Source: an uncultured Bulleidia sp.
GTDB taxonomy: Bacteria > Bacillota_I > Bacilli_A > Erysipelotrichales > Erysipelotrichaceae
Reading direction: 5' to 3'
DNA length: 64,000 bases
Assembly (NCBI GenBank): GCA_947087645.1
Contig: CAMUDN010000002.1
Location: 1-64,000 of the forward strand
Under the pieces are notes generated by a model. The model was not told the DNA's origin. It saw only the letters and a list, made by a program, of their open reading frames with translations, and did not search any database. The position numbers and the translations under genes are program-made. This document shows, piece after piece, positions 36,219 through 45,002 of the stretch. The first letter of the stretch is position 1, and each line of letters starts with the position of its first letter.

Positions 36219-38492
36219 ATGAATAAGTTCATAAAAAGAAGTATTTCTATTTTAGCCATGGGCTTTGTTGCTTTACAAGCAATGATTCCAGTACAGGCAT
36301 GTACAGGAGTTATTGTTGGTAGTGAATTATCAAGTACAGGTGCTCCTATTTTTGGGCGAACAGAAGACCTGCAACAGAATAAGAATAAAGTATATAAGGT
36401 TAATAAAGCTGGCAAGTATAAAAAAGGAGAAATAATTAAAAGTGACGCGGGTTTAGAATTTATTCTAAGTCATGATTCTTATCGTTATTCTTCGATCAGT
36501 GATATTACACCTGAAGAAGGTCTTTTTGATGAAGCTGGTTTTAATGAAAAAGGGGTTATGGCAGATGCTACTGTTTCAGCTACAGCATTACAAAAAATAT
36601 GTGGTAAAAATGGAGCTGATCCATTAGTTGAAAATGGTTTAACAGAAAGCATTATGGCGACACTTATTTTAGCTGAAGCAGATACAGCTCGTAAAGGTGT
36701 TGAATTAATTGCTGATATTGTTGCTACAAAAGGAGCAGCGGAAGGTAATCTTTTAGTTATTGCTGATTATAAAGAATTGTGGTATATCGAAATTTATTCG
36801 GGTCATGAATTTTTTGCAATTAAATATCCAAAAGATAAATATTCCGTTTTCCCAAATACATTTTGGTTAAATACATATACATTAAATCCAATAGAAAATA
36901 AAGATCTTAATTATTTAGTTGATAAATCAGGTTCATATATTTATTCGAAAAATATTATGGCAACGCCAAAGAAAGCTGGCACTTTTGTTGGCGATGAGAG
37001 TAAAAAAGAAATTAACTTAGTTGAATCTTATGCGAATAAGATGTCTAAATATGATGGTAATACATCACGTGTTTATACAGGTATTAAAGCACTTAATAAA
37101 GATGCAAAGGTAAAAGAAACAGATAAACGTTTTAATTTTTTGCAAGATGCTAAGAAAGGATCAATTTCTTTAACCAGTGTTTTTGCTTTTACCCGTAATC
37201 GAGCTAAAGCAAATGGCTATCCAAAGAAAGATGCTCGTGGTGATACGTATCCGATTGGCAATATGAATACAATGGAAAGTCATATCTTTGCTCTTGATGC
37301 TAATGCAAGTAAAGAGAATCCAGGTATTATGTGGTTGGCTCTTTCTTCACCATTAACATCACCATATGTGCCTTATTTTCCATTGCAGACAGAAGCTATT
37401 CCGCAAGTTGGTAATCCAGCAAAAACATTTACTAAAGATTCCTATTATTGGTTAGCACAAAAATTATTACATGATGTTCAAGATAATGCAGAACGTAATT
37501 TACCAATTGTTCAAAAACATGTTAATAAATTTGAAAATTTTTTATGGAGATGGGATGGATATGTACCTCGTTTAAATGCTTTGTCCACAAAGGAAGCTAA
37601 TGAAAATAACCGTATATTAGCAACCAGTGCATATCATGAATTATTAGAAGCATATAATGAAATTCATACCAATGAAATTGGTACATGGATGAAAGATGCA
37701 CATGGTTGGTGGCTTAAAAAACCAGATGGATCATGGTATAGCAATTGTTGGGTTAAGTATGGTAGTCAATGGTACTACTTTAATGCTGCTGGTTATATGT
37801 TAACGGGTTGGCAATTTTACAATGGTCATTGGTATTATTTGAATTCATTAGGAGCAATGGTTCAAAAATGGCAGAAGATAGACAACAAATGGTATTACTT
37901 TGATGAGAACAGTGGTGCAATGTTAACTGGTGAAATAGGTTTTTTTGGACAAGCAGATAATTATAATTGGTATTATTTAGCAGATTCAGGCGAGATGAAA
38001 ACGGGTTGGCAATTAGTTCATAATCGTTGGCATTACTATGATCCTATTTCAGGAGTTGATCAGCATATAGAGGGTTGTGTTTGGATGCAAGATACTAATG
38101 GTTGGTGGTTAAAGCAACCTAATGGTGATTGGTATCGTAATGCTTGGGCAGAATATAATCATAAGTGGTATTACTTTAATGATCGAGGATATATGGTAAC
38201 AGGTTGGCAGTTTATTAATGGTCATTGGTATTACTTAAGTAGCTTAGGAGATATGCAAAAAGGTTGGCAATTAATAAATGGTCAATGGTACTATTTAAAA
38301 ACTTCGGGAGAAATGAAAACAGGTTGGCAAAAAATAAATAATCAATGGTATTATTTAGCAGCTTCAGGCGAGATGAAAACAGGTTGGCAAAGAATTGATA
38401 ACCAATGGTATTATTTCAATAATTTTGGAACGATGCTTGCGAATACGATCATAGATGGTTATGAATTAGGACCTACTGGTGCAATGAAATAA
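36219..38492 (+). CDS. Secreted C69 dipeptidase with wall-binding repeats
   Basis: Residues 1-27 are a signal peptide ending PVQA. Cleavage exposes Cys28 (ACTGVIVG), the N-terminal nucleophile of C69/PepD peptidases. The catalytic domain runs to about residue 475 (GRTEDLQQN and DEAGFNEKGV are family features). The last 270 residues are about a dozen aromatic repeats of the CW_binding/choline- or glucan-binding type (GWQFINGHWYYL, GEMKTGWQ). It is therefore a dipeptidase or acyl-peptide hydrolase held on the cell wall, perhaps by phosphocholine-bearing polymers. Fusion of C69 to such repeats is unusual to me. It is monocistronic, with AGGAGGAATG upstream. Confidence 0.88.
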   Translation: MNKFIKRSISILAMGFVALQAMIPVQACTGVIVGSELSSTGAPIFGRTEDLQQNKNKVYKVNKAGKYKKGEIIKSDAGLEFILSHDSYRYSSISDITPEEGLFDEAGFNEKGVMADATVSATALQKICGKNGADPLVENGLTESIMATLILAEADTARKGVELIADIVATKGAAEGNLLVIADYKELWYIEIYSGHEFFAIKYPKDKYSVFPNTFWLNTYTLNPIENKDLNYLVDKSGSYIYSKNIMATPKKAGTFVGDESKKEINLVESYANKMSKYDGNTSRVYTGIKALNKDAKVKETDKRFNFLQDAKKGSISLTSVFAFTRNRAKANGYPKKDARGDTYPIGNMNTMESHIFALDANASKENPGIMWLALSSPLTSPYVPYFPLQTEAIPQVGNPAKTFTKDSYYWLAQKLLHDVQDNAERNLPIVQKHVNKFENFLWRWDGYVPRLNALSTKEANENNRILATSAYHELLEAYNEIHTNEIGTWMKDAHGWWLKKPDGSWYSNCWVKYGSQWYYFNAAGYMLTGWQFYNGHWYYLNSLGAMVQKWQKIDNKWYYFDENSGAMLTGEIGFFGQADNYNWYYLADSGEMKTGWQLVHNRWHYYDPISGVDQHIEGCVWMQDTNGWWLKQPNGDWYRNAWAEYNHKWYYFNDRGYMVTGWQFINGHWYYLSSLGDMQKGWQLINGQWYYLKTSGEMKTGWQKINNQWYYLAASGEMKTGWQRIDNQWYYFNNFGTMLANTIIDGYELGPTGAMK

Positions 38493-38504
38493 GAATCTAA
38501 ATTA

Positions 38505-38534
38505 AAGCAATTAACATTGAGTTAATTGCTTTTT
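38505..38534 (+). terminator. Rho-independent terminator after the C69 dipeptidase
   Basis: AAGCAATTAAC pairs perfectly with GTTAATTGCTT and is followed by T residues. Confidence 0.88.
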
Positions 38535-38654
38535 ATATATGTAATTATGATTATATATAACAGCTATTTATCTTATATAGATAAATGATTATTTTTTAAC
38601 ATATTTCTTGTAATCATGAGAAATAGTTGTAGATTATTAAGTATAGGAGGGAAT

Positions 38655-40193
38655 ATGAAGAAAAAGATTAAATTTTATTTGCTGGCCGGAGCTTTAGCAA
38701 TGACATGTTTTTCTTTTATGCATATTTCAAGCTATGCTAAAGAAAATACAGGTATTGTTAAAAGTATTTTTGCTACTGATAAATCATTAGAGAAGGCATT
38801 AACGCTTGGTAAATCAAAGCCAAAAGAAGTAAAGGAACCAGTTGGTGTTATAGAAATTGAAGAAGGACAAACATTAACGGATACAGGTTTTATTAATACT
38901 TTCATAACGAATGAAGCATGGGCAGGTAAACTTGAGTATGGAACACAAACATATTCAACATCTCTTTCAGGATTGATTATTGATAATAAATATTATGATA
39001 TACAAAATGATCCATCAGCAATAGTCAATATGTTAGATTATTTACGACAAGATTATGAATCAGCTGTTTCTGTAAACTATAATATTAAGGATAAAACAGG
39101 TGGTAAAAAGATTAGTTATTCATTTACTGGTGTAAAGTCAACTGATAATAAAGATATTTATGTATATTATCATTATTATGTAAATGGTAAAGCAGCTAAT
39201 GGACAAGAAATTACGCGTGGTGGTTATTTAGGATATAAAATTAAAGTCAAAAAGAAAGTACCAAATGTTTATACAGCTCATTTAGTTTATGATGCTAATG
39301 GTGGTGTTATTAATGGTCATAATACATTTGATGATGAAAAAAATAGACAGTATACAAAAGTTGAATATGGTGATGTGAATATACCAATTGTTGATGCATT
39401 ACCAACACGTGTTGGTTATAAATTTGCTTTTTGGTATGAACCTGATAGTTATGGCTTAATGAAGAATGTTTATAATAGTCAAAAAGCACCCCTTGATACT
39501 AATACTTATAAAGTTGCTAAAGGTAAAAATTTAACGGCTTATAATATGCTTGCATCTAAGCCAGAAAGAACTAAAACTTTAAAGGCTGTATGGGATAAAG
39601 AATATACTTTAAGTTATGATGCCAATGGTGGTGATACAAAACCAAATGATCAAAAAGGTACTTTCGGTGTTAATATTGAAGATTTAAGTCAACATAATGC
39701 TAATAAATCTTTAACTGTTCAAAGTGCAATCAGTAAAAAAGGATATGTTTTTAAAGGTTGGAAAGATGAACAAGCAAATAAAGTATATAAAGCTAATGAA
39801 GAAATTATTTTGAATTATGATCAGCCAAATAAAAAATTAGTAGCTGTTTTTGAAAAAGTAGAAAGTTCTAGTGGAACACCTACACAACATGAAATACATG
39901 ATGCTTTTACAACTGAATTTGTTGATCAAGAAGGTAATGTATTACAAGAGGCTGTAATTGCTGAAGCTAAAGTTGATAAGAAAGATTTTGCCGGTTATAA
40001 GTTTGTTAAAGAAGTTAAAACTTTAACGGGTGTAAAATATGTTTATGCTAAAATACAAACCATAAATAATGATCATAAACCTGTTGAAACAACACCAAAA
40101 ACAGCGGATATGAGTAATATATATATCTCTTTTTTAAGTATTATAGGTAGTGTATTTGTTATATATATTATGAAGAAAAAAGTAAATGCTTAA
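38655..40193 (+). CDS. Surface protein with InlB-type repeats, MucBP-like region and sorting tail
   Basis: I start at ATG 38655, after TAGGAGGGAAT, giving 512 residues with a signal peptide ending near SSYA; an upstream in-frame ATG (38616) lacks a binding site. A head domain (about 55-205) is unassigned. Two Listeria/Bacteroides-type repeats follow, each with YDANGG (about 217-305 and 325-410), then a MucBP-like stretch (FTTEFVDQEGNVLQEA). The end reads TPKTADMSN, a membrane helix and MKKKVNA, a sorting-like signal without the LPXTG glycine. It is probably an adhesin. Confidence 0.78.
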   Translation: MKKKIKFYLLAGALAMTCFSFMHISSYAKENTGIVKSIFATDKSLEKALTLGKSKPKEVKEPVGVIEIEEGQTLTDTGFINTFITNEAWAGKLEYGTQTYSTSLSGLIIDNKYYDIQNDPSAIVNMLDYLRQDYESAVSVNYNIKDKTGGKKISYSFTGVKSTDNKDIYVYYHYYVNGKAANGQEITRGGYLGYKIKVKKKVPNVYTAHLVYDANGGVINGHNTFDDEKNRQYTKVEYGDVNIPIVDALPTRVGYKFAFWYEPDSYGLMKNVYNSQKAPLDTNTYKVAKGKNLTAYNMLASKPERTKTLKAVWDKEYTLSYDANGGDTKPNDQKGTFGVNIEDLSQHNANKSLTVQSAISKKGYVFKGWKDEQANKVYKANEEIILNYDQPNKKLVAVFEKVESSSGTPTQHEIHDAFTTEFVDQEGNVLQEAVIAEAKVDKKDFAGYKFVKEVKTLTGVKYVYAKIQTINNDHKPVETTPKTADMSNIYISFLSIIGSVFVIYIMKKKVNA

Positions 40194-40230
40194 TTATATA
40201 TTTTTGATAGATAATTAATATTTTATGCTA

Positions 40231-40264
40231 AAAAGTGATTAGATGATGAAATCTAATCACTTTT
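40231..40264. terminator. Bidirectional terminator between surface gene and xpt
   Basis: AAAAGTGATTAGAT pairs perfectly with ATCTAATCACTTTT, serving both converging genes. Confidence 0.9.
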
Positions 40265-40287
40265 ATTCATAATAATGAGTGTAATAA

Positions 40288-40860
40288 TTATTCTTCAAAA
40301 AAAATTTTATTTTCTTGAAAATGGCTTATTTTAGCTAAGGAATAAATATGGTATCCTTCTAAGCGTAATTTATTACCGCCTCCTTGGAATACTTTTTCAA
40401 TACCAATACCCGCTCCTATGACGGTTGCTTGGGCTTGTTTACACAATGAAATAAGACCACTTAAAGCCTGCCCATTAGCTAAAAAGTCATCAATGATTAA
40501 TATTTTATCTTGGGCATTTAAAAAACATTTATCAACTGTAATAGTTGTTTCTTTCTTTTTGGTATAGGAGAAAACATTTGTTTTAAAGACGTTATTTGAA
40601 CTGTTTAATCCTTTTTCCTTTTTAGCAAAAACCATGGGTACATTTAAAGCTAAAGCAGTTGTTAAAGCTAGTGCAATTCCCGATGTTTCAATAGTGAGAA
40701 CTTTATTGATTGCATATTTATGGAAATGATTTGCTAGTTCAATCCCCATTTCTTGTAAGAGAATAGGATCTATTTGATGGTTTAAAAAACTATCTACTTT
40801 TAAAATATTGCCAGGGAAAATTTTTCCATCACTTAAAATACGTTTTTCTAATAAATGCAT
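40288..40860 (-). CDS. xpt: Xanthine phosphoribosyltransferase
   Basis: The 190-residue enzyme makes XMP from xanthine and PRPP in purine salvage. The PRPP motif LIIDDFLANGQALSGL and the N-terminal MHLLEKRILSDGK are characteristic of Xpt. AAGGAAGGAATAT precedes the ATG. It is divergent from pyrR with only 91 bases between them, and no purine riboswitch is visible in that space, unlike xpt of Bacillus. Confidence 0.92.
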   Translation of the reverse strand: MHLLEKRILSDGKIFPGNILKVDSFLNHQIDPILLQEMGIELANHFHKYAINKVLTIETSGIALALTTALALNVPMVFAKKEKGLNSSNNVFKTNVFSYTKKKETTITVDKCFLNAQDKILIIDDFLANGQALSGLISLCKQAQATVIGAGIGIEKVFQGGGNKLRLEGYHIYSLAKISHFQENKIFFEE

Positions 40861-40927
40861 ATATTCCTTCCTTATTTTTACATTGTAATAATGTTACTAT
40901 AAATAAAGAATATTTTCATCTATATTT

Positions 40928-40936
40928 TGTTAAAAT
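40928..40936 (+). promoter_or_regulatory. Extended -10 promoter of pyrR
   Basis: TGTTAAAAT is a TGnTAnAAT-type extended -10. The predicted start near 40943 puts the ribosome binding site GAGGT at the very 5' end, with about 9 bases to the ATG. There is no room for a PyrR-type attenuator leader. Confidence 0.55.
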
Positions 40937-40951
40937 AAAAAAGAGGTAACT

Positions 40952-41515
40952 ATGAATGAAATGGTAAAAATAATGAGTGAAGATCAAATTGATCGTTCTC
41001 TTAGTCGTTTAGCACATGAAATTATTGAAAAGAATAATAATTTAAAGCAAGTTGCACTTGTTGGTATTAAAAGAAGAGGTATTTACTTAGCCCAAAGATT
41101 AGCTGATAAATTAGCTATATTTGCACATATACATGTGCCAGTTGAAACAATTGATATTAGTTTATATCGTGATGATTTAACACAAATAGCGAATGAGCCT
41201 AGAACAGAAGCATGTCATTTTAATATTGATGTTAAAGAATATAATTTAGTTATTGTAGATGATGTTTTGTTTACGGGGAGAACTGTGCGGGCAGCTATTG
41301 ATGCTATATTTGATATGGGACGACCAATTACCATTCAATTAGCTATTTTAATTGATCGTGGTCATCGTGAATTACCTATTCGCCCTGATTATGTAGGTAA
41401 AAATATTCCTACATCAAGGTTAGAAATAGTACATGTAGAATTGGCTGAAATAGATGGTTTTAACCAGGTATATGTTACTAAAATGCATAAAAAAAGCACC
41501 CATGAGGTGCGTTAG
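40952..41515 (+). CDS. pyrR: PyrR: pyrimidine operon regulator / uracil phosphoribosyltransferase
   Basis: The 187 residues match PyrR, which binds pyr mRNA in response to UMP and has weak UPRTase activity. The PRPP motif reads LVIVDDVLFTGRTVRAAIDA, and the N-terminus contains the RLAHEIIEKN region. It stands alone, without pyr genes or an attenuator near it, so it acts on genes elsewhere. Its last eight codons (KKSTHEVR) overlap the terminator of the opposing tRNA gene, and its stop is directly next to the tRNA 3' end. Confidence 0.92.
   Translation: MNEMVKIMSEDQIDRSLSRLAHEIIEKNNNLKQVALVGIKRRGIYLAQRLADKLAIFAHIHVPVETIDISLYRDDLTQIANEPRTEACHFNIDVKEYNLVIVDDVLFTGRTVRAAIDAIFDMGRPITIQLAILIDRGHRELPIRPDYVGKNIPTSRLEIVHVELAEIDGFNQVYVTKMHKKSTHEVR
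41489..41510 (-). terminator. tRNA-Lys terminator embedded in the end of pyrR
   Basis: Read on the minus strand, GCACC-TCATG-GGTGC is followed by a run of seven T. It lies within the last codons of pyrR. Confidence 0.8.
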
Positions 41516-41588
41516 TGGTTCCTGTCGGGTTCGAACCGACGACCCACTGATTAAGAGTCAGTTGCTCTGCCAGCTGAGCTAAGGAACC
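41516..41588 (-). tRNA. tRNA-Lys (anticodon CTT)
   Basis: On the minus strand the 73 bases fold as a tRNA. The acceptor stem is GGTTCCT with AGGAACC and discriminator A, the D arm has AGCTCAGCTGG, the anticodon arm ACTGA-CTCTTAA-TCAGT carries CTT, and the T loop has GGTTCGAACC. CCA is not encoded. A promoter with TATAAT (complement of 41601-41606) and TTGCCA (complement of 41625-41630, spacer 18) lies upstream on that strand. Confidence 0.96.
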
Positions 41589-41600
41589 TTGTGCTGTAAT

Positions 41601-41630
41601 ATTATATCTCATACTATTATTATTTGGCAA
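41601..41630 (-). promoter_or_regulatory. Promoter of the tRNA-Lys gene
   Basis: On the minus strand TTGCCA and a perfect TATAAT are 18 bases apart; the -10 ends 12 bases before the mature tRNA. Confidence 0.7.
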
Positions 41631-41665
41631 TACTTTTTTATAAAAGAATCAGTTGAGGTGAAAAG

Positions 41666-42772
41666 ATGAATGATCATTATGAAGTATTAAATTTAAAAAC
41701 AAAGATTAAAGATTATAAAGATCAATACTATTTATTTGAACAAACTATTTTTTATGGTAATAAAGGTGGAATGTTAGCAGATAAAGGTAAAATTAATGGT
41801 AAAGAAGTTCTTGATTTAAAATATGAAGGGGATGAACTTTGGCATAAAGTAGATGGTTTATTAGAAAATCCAATTATCATGCAAGTTGATCATGAGACAC
41901 GTCTTTTAAATACATCTGTGCAGACATTGTTTCATGCTATGGATGGTTATTATCGTAAAAGAAATAAAGAAATCATAGCAATTGGCTGTCAAGCAGATAA
42001 TCAATGGTATGAAGTTAATACAACGATTGATGATGAAGAATTAAAAAATATCCAAAAATATATGGATGAAGTAATTTATGCGAATGTACCTATTTCTTTT
42101 AGGTATATAGATGGTAAAGACTATCCTAATCCAGAATATCAAAATTTTTCTCAAGTTAGAATTGTCAAGGTAGGTTCTTTTGATGAACAGCCTTGTGCTA
42201 CTTTACATGTTAATTATACTGGTGAGATAGGTTCAGCTGTTGTTCTAGGTAAAGAAAAAACTTCAAGAGGAACTAAAGTTTTTTGTGCAATTGGTCCAGC
42301 TAGTAAATATCGTTTACAAAAAGAACATCAGCTATTATCTGAGGCATGTAAGATAGCGGGCGTTAAAAATACGGAATTAAAAGAACGTATTGAACAAATG
42401 CAGGAAGAATTACGGGATAAAACAAAAAAGGAAAAGATTTTAAAAGAAAAAATATTATTTTTAGAAATGATGAAAGCTGATACATTAAAGCAGAATATAA
42501 TTTGTATAGAAGGTTTTACAAGTAAAGAGCTGGCTGTTTTCTTAAATGTGAATTGGCAAAGAGAAAAAGCGTTAATTATAATTTCAGATAATGGAGATAT
42601 GCGATGTGGAGCTATTTTTGAACCAAATAATATGGCTAATAGATATTTTTCTGATCTCAAGACAAAGATTGATATACGGGGTGGTGGATCAAATAAAGTG
42701 GTTAGTTTTCAAAGTAAGATAGCTAAAGAACAAATTATAAAAGCTCTGAAAGAAATTATGATAAATAAATAA
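41666..42772 (+). CDS. AlaX/DHHA1-type alanyl-tRNA editing-like protein with lost zinc ligands
   Basis: The 368 residues follow the AlaX-L layout: an N-terminal beta-barrel (about 1-75, FYGNKGGMLADKG), an editing domain (about 80-215), a coiled-coil linker (about 225-275) and a DHHA1-like C-terminus ending near the GGGSNKVV motif. In the editing domain the H-x-x-x-H pair normally seen as HTATH reads NTSVQ, so both His are replaced, while CATLH keeps the C-x-x-x-H pair and VNYTGEIG is conserved. Zinc-dependent removal of Ser or Gly from tRNA-Ala is thus doubtful; it may bind tRNA without editing. GTTGAGGTGAAAAG precedes the ATG. Confidence 0.78.
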   Translation: MNDHYEVLNLKTKIKDYKDQYYLFEQTIFYGNKGGMLADKGKINGKEVLDLKYEGDELWHKVDGLLENPIIMQVDHETRLLNTSVQTLFHAMDGYYRKRNKEIIAIGCQADNQWYEVNTTIDDEELKNIQKYMDEVIYANVPISFRYIDGKDYPNPEYQNFSQVRIVKVGSFDEQPCATLHVNYTGEIGSAVVLGKEKTSRGTKVFCAIGPASKYRLQKEHQLLSEACKIAGVKNTELKERIEQMQEELRDKTKKEKILKEKILFLEMMKADTLKQNIICIEGFTSKELAVFLNVNWQREKALIIISDNGDMRCGAIFEPNNMANRYFSDLKTKIDIRGGGSNKVVSFQSKIAKEQIIKALKEIMINK

Positions 42773-42797
42773 AAAGTCAGTTATTTAGCTGACTTTT
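42772..42797. terminator. Bidirectional terminator between the AlaX-like gene and femX
   Basis: AAAAGTCAG pairs with CTGACTTTT. The hairpin contains the stop codon and last codons of the minus-strand gene, so the two converging genes share a very compact end. Confidence 0.85.
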
Positions 42798-44010
42798 GTT
42801 TATGTTTAGTAAAAAATAATTGATATTTGCGTAATATTTTTTGATATAAATTAATTAATTTTCGATTCAAAGGTTTTAAAGTAAATTCAAATTGACCAAT
42901 ATCTTCAATAAAAGTTGAATTCCATCTATGTTTAAATTCATAAAGTGGATAACCAGGATCCCAATCATGTGGAGTCGTTAAACCACCAAAGCCAAGATAG
43001 TCTATTTTCTTACATTTTTCTTTTAGGGCAATTTCCATACCTTTATAAATCATGTGCGAAACAGGACTTAAAAAATTAAAATCATGATCACGGAAATAGT
43101 AATTAGTATAAGTTGTATCACCAACTTTAATGAAAAGACCGGCAGCAATTACGGGTTGATCACCTTTTTGTTTTTGTAATTCTTCGATACGTTGAATATT
43201 GGTATTAATTTTTGCTTGTTTTTCGACTGGTAAGTTATCTTTTTGAGCATGTAATAATGATAAATAATTTGCTATTGGTAAGACAGTACGATAACAATGA
43301 ACATGACCTTTAAAACAATCATATAATTGTTGATAAAAATCATTTTTTGTTTTAATAACCGTTTTATATTTTCCTAAATCAGCTTCTAGGCGTACTAAAT
43401 CATTAATTGTTTGATCAGAAGATTCTTCTGTATATATACCAATACGTTTTGCTTTATTAATATTGTGCCTTACATCAGTTGCAAACTTTTTAAAATTTTC
43501 ATCTAAAGATGGATATAATTTTGTAATAAGGGTATATCGATTACTTAAAGAGCCATCATAAGCATAGTTATATCCTCGATGTTTAAAACCATTTTGTGAT
43601 ATATAGTTAGTGATGAACTCATTATTTATACCACCTTCAATAATATTACCTTGGATATCTCTTTCTAGATGGAGAACATTTGGATCAATGATTAAGCTAA
43701 CTGCTCTTACTAAACGAGCATATTCTTTTAAAAGTGTTAGTACTTGAATGGTTAATTTTTGATCTTGATAATTAACGCAAGGTCCTTTAGGAATGTAAAG
43801 ATATGTGCCAAAAGGTGTTTTACAAAAAAGTACCATAGCAGTCGCAATTAAAGTATTATTTTCATCAAAGAAACCAAGTAATTTGTATTTATTTTTTTTC
43901 GTTTTTTGTTTAAATTTTCCCCACATTGATGTTTTTTGAAAATGCCCGTAAGGATGTTTTTCGACAAAGTCATCAAAAAGTTTGGTATTATCAATTGTTT
44001 TATATAACAT
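42781..44010 (-). CDS. femX: FemX/FemAB-type peptidoglycan cross-bridge aminoacyltransferase
   Basis: The 409-residue protein matches Fem aminoacyltransferases, which use aminoacyl-tRNA to add the first residues of the peptidoglycan bridge to lipid II. Typical features are HPYGHFQKTSMWGKFK near the N-terminus, the two GNAT-like halves, a coiled-coil arm (about 240-275, EKQAKINTNIQRIEEL) and the late YLGFGGLTTPHDWDPGYPLY motif. It implies that the organism has an interpeptide bridge starting with an amino acid such as Gly, Ser or Ala. It is divergent from the YitT gene and convergent with the AlaX-like gene. Confidence 0.87.
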   Translation of the reverse strand: MLYKTIDNTKLFDDFVEKHPYGHFQKTSMWGKFKQKTKKNKYKLLGFFDENNTLIATAMVLFCKTPFGTYLYIPKGPCVNYQDQKLTIQVLTLLKEYARLVRAVSLIIDPNVLHLERDIQGNIIEGGINNEFITNYISQNGFKHRGYNYAYDGSLSNRYTLITKLYPSLDENFKKFATDVRHNINKAKRIGIYTEESSDQTINDLVRLEADLGKYKTVIKTKNDFYQQLYDCFKGHVHCYRTVLPIANYLSLLHAQKDNLPVEKQAKINTNIQRIEELQKQKGDQPVIAAGLFIKVGDTTYTNYYFRDHDFNFLSPVSHMIYKGMEIALKEKCKKIDYLGFGGLTTPHDWDPGYPLYEFKHRWNSTFIEDIGQFEFTLKPLNRKLINLYQKILRKYQLFFTKHKQKSAK

Positions 44011-44122
44011 AATATCTCCTTTTTCATTACCATTATAGCTATTTTTTAAAGTGTTTCAATGAATTGGTGAGATTAAAAAACAAATAACTTTTGCATAAGC
44101 TATAATCAATTGTTCATAGCTA

Positions 44123-44131
44123 TGTTATAAT
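44123..44131 (+). promoter_or_regulatory. Extended -10 promoter directly before the YitT gene
   Basis: TGTTATAAT is a perfect TGnTATAAT. It ends 7 bases before GTG 44139, so the transcript would begin at the start codon. The element is the same as at 29839-29847. Confidence 0.65.
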
Positions 44132-44138
44132 AGGCAAC

Positions 44139-44993
44139 GTGGAAAAGAAAATATTAGTAAATATTATATGGGTTATATTAGGAACATTTTTATTAACTGT
44201 TTCTGTACAAGTATTTATTTTACCGTATCATATTCTTTCTGGTGGAGTAGCAGGCTTAGCTGTTGCTTTTAAACCTTTTTTTCATATTGATGAAACTTTT
44301 TTCGCCAATATGATGGTGGTTATCCTCTTTTTTGTTGGAACATGGTTTTTAGGTAAAAAATTTGCGATCAATACTGTCTTAAGTTCAATTTTGTTTCCTT
44401 TGTTTAACAGCTTGTTATCGAAAGTATCGATACCTTTACAAATTCCACCTGTTCTAGCTTCTTTTTATGCTGGCTTAATTGGCGGTATGGGCATTGGTTT
44501 AGTAATGCGGACGGGAGCAAGTACTGGTGGTATGGATGTACCACCTTTGGTGTTGCATAAGATTTTGGGAGTAAAGATATCTATTTTGATTATTATGACT
44601 GATGGTTTGACCGTTTTATTAGGTATTGTAGCTTATGATCTTTCTTCAGCTTTAATTGGCTTAATATCTGTTTTTACATCAGCTATGGCAATTGATAAGA
44701 TTTTGAGTCTTGGAAAGGGAGGTAGTGCCAAGTCGGTACAGATTATTTCGTGTCAATGGCTTAAAATAAGTCATGAAATAAGTGAAAAGTTAGATCGTTC
44801 GACGACAATTATTCAAAGTACAGGTGGTTTTAGTCAAGAAAATAAACCAATGATTTTGTGTGTTGTGTCAGCTCGTCAGTATAATGTATTATTATCTATT
44901 ATCAATGAAATAGATGATAAAGCTTTTGTTATAACAACTGATGCTTCAGATATGCATGGTGAAGGTTTTACATATCCATCAACAGGAATTTAA
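44139..44993 (+). CDS. YitT-family membrane protein, probably leaderless
   Basis: A 284-residue protein has five membrane helices in the first 190 residues, with ILPYHILSGGVAGLAVA and RTGASTGGMDV as family signatures, followed by a cytosolic DUF2179 domain (about 205-280). The function of the family is unknown; transport or membrane homeostasis is suspected. The start GTG 44139 gives a proper N-terminus, and no Shine-Dalgarno is seen. The extended -10 seven bases upstream predicts a leaderless message. It is followed after 9 bases by ftsE and may be co-transcribed with ftsEX. Confidence 0.82.
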   Translation: MEKKILVNIIWVILGTFLLTVSVQVFILPYHILSGGVAGLAVAFKPFFHIDETFFANMMVVILFFVGTWFLGKKFAINTVLSSILFPLFNSLLSKVSIPLQIPPVLASFYAGLIGGMGIGLVMRTGASTGGMDVPPLVLHKILGVKISILIIMTDGLTVLLGIVAYDLSSALIGLISVFTSAMAIDKILSLGKGGSAKSVQIISCQWLKISHEISEKLDRSTTIIQSTGGFSQENKPMILCVVSARQYNVLLSIINEIDDKAFVITTDASDMHGEGFTYPSTGI

Positions 44994-45002
44994 GGAGATA
45001 AT

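Noticed and set aside
40861..40951. A purine riboswitch before xpt or a PyrR attenuator before pyrR
   Set aside because: Only 91 bases separate the two divergent genes, and no conserved aptamer or terminator pair is present.
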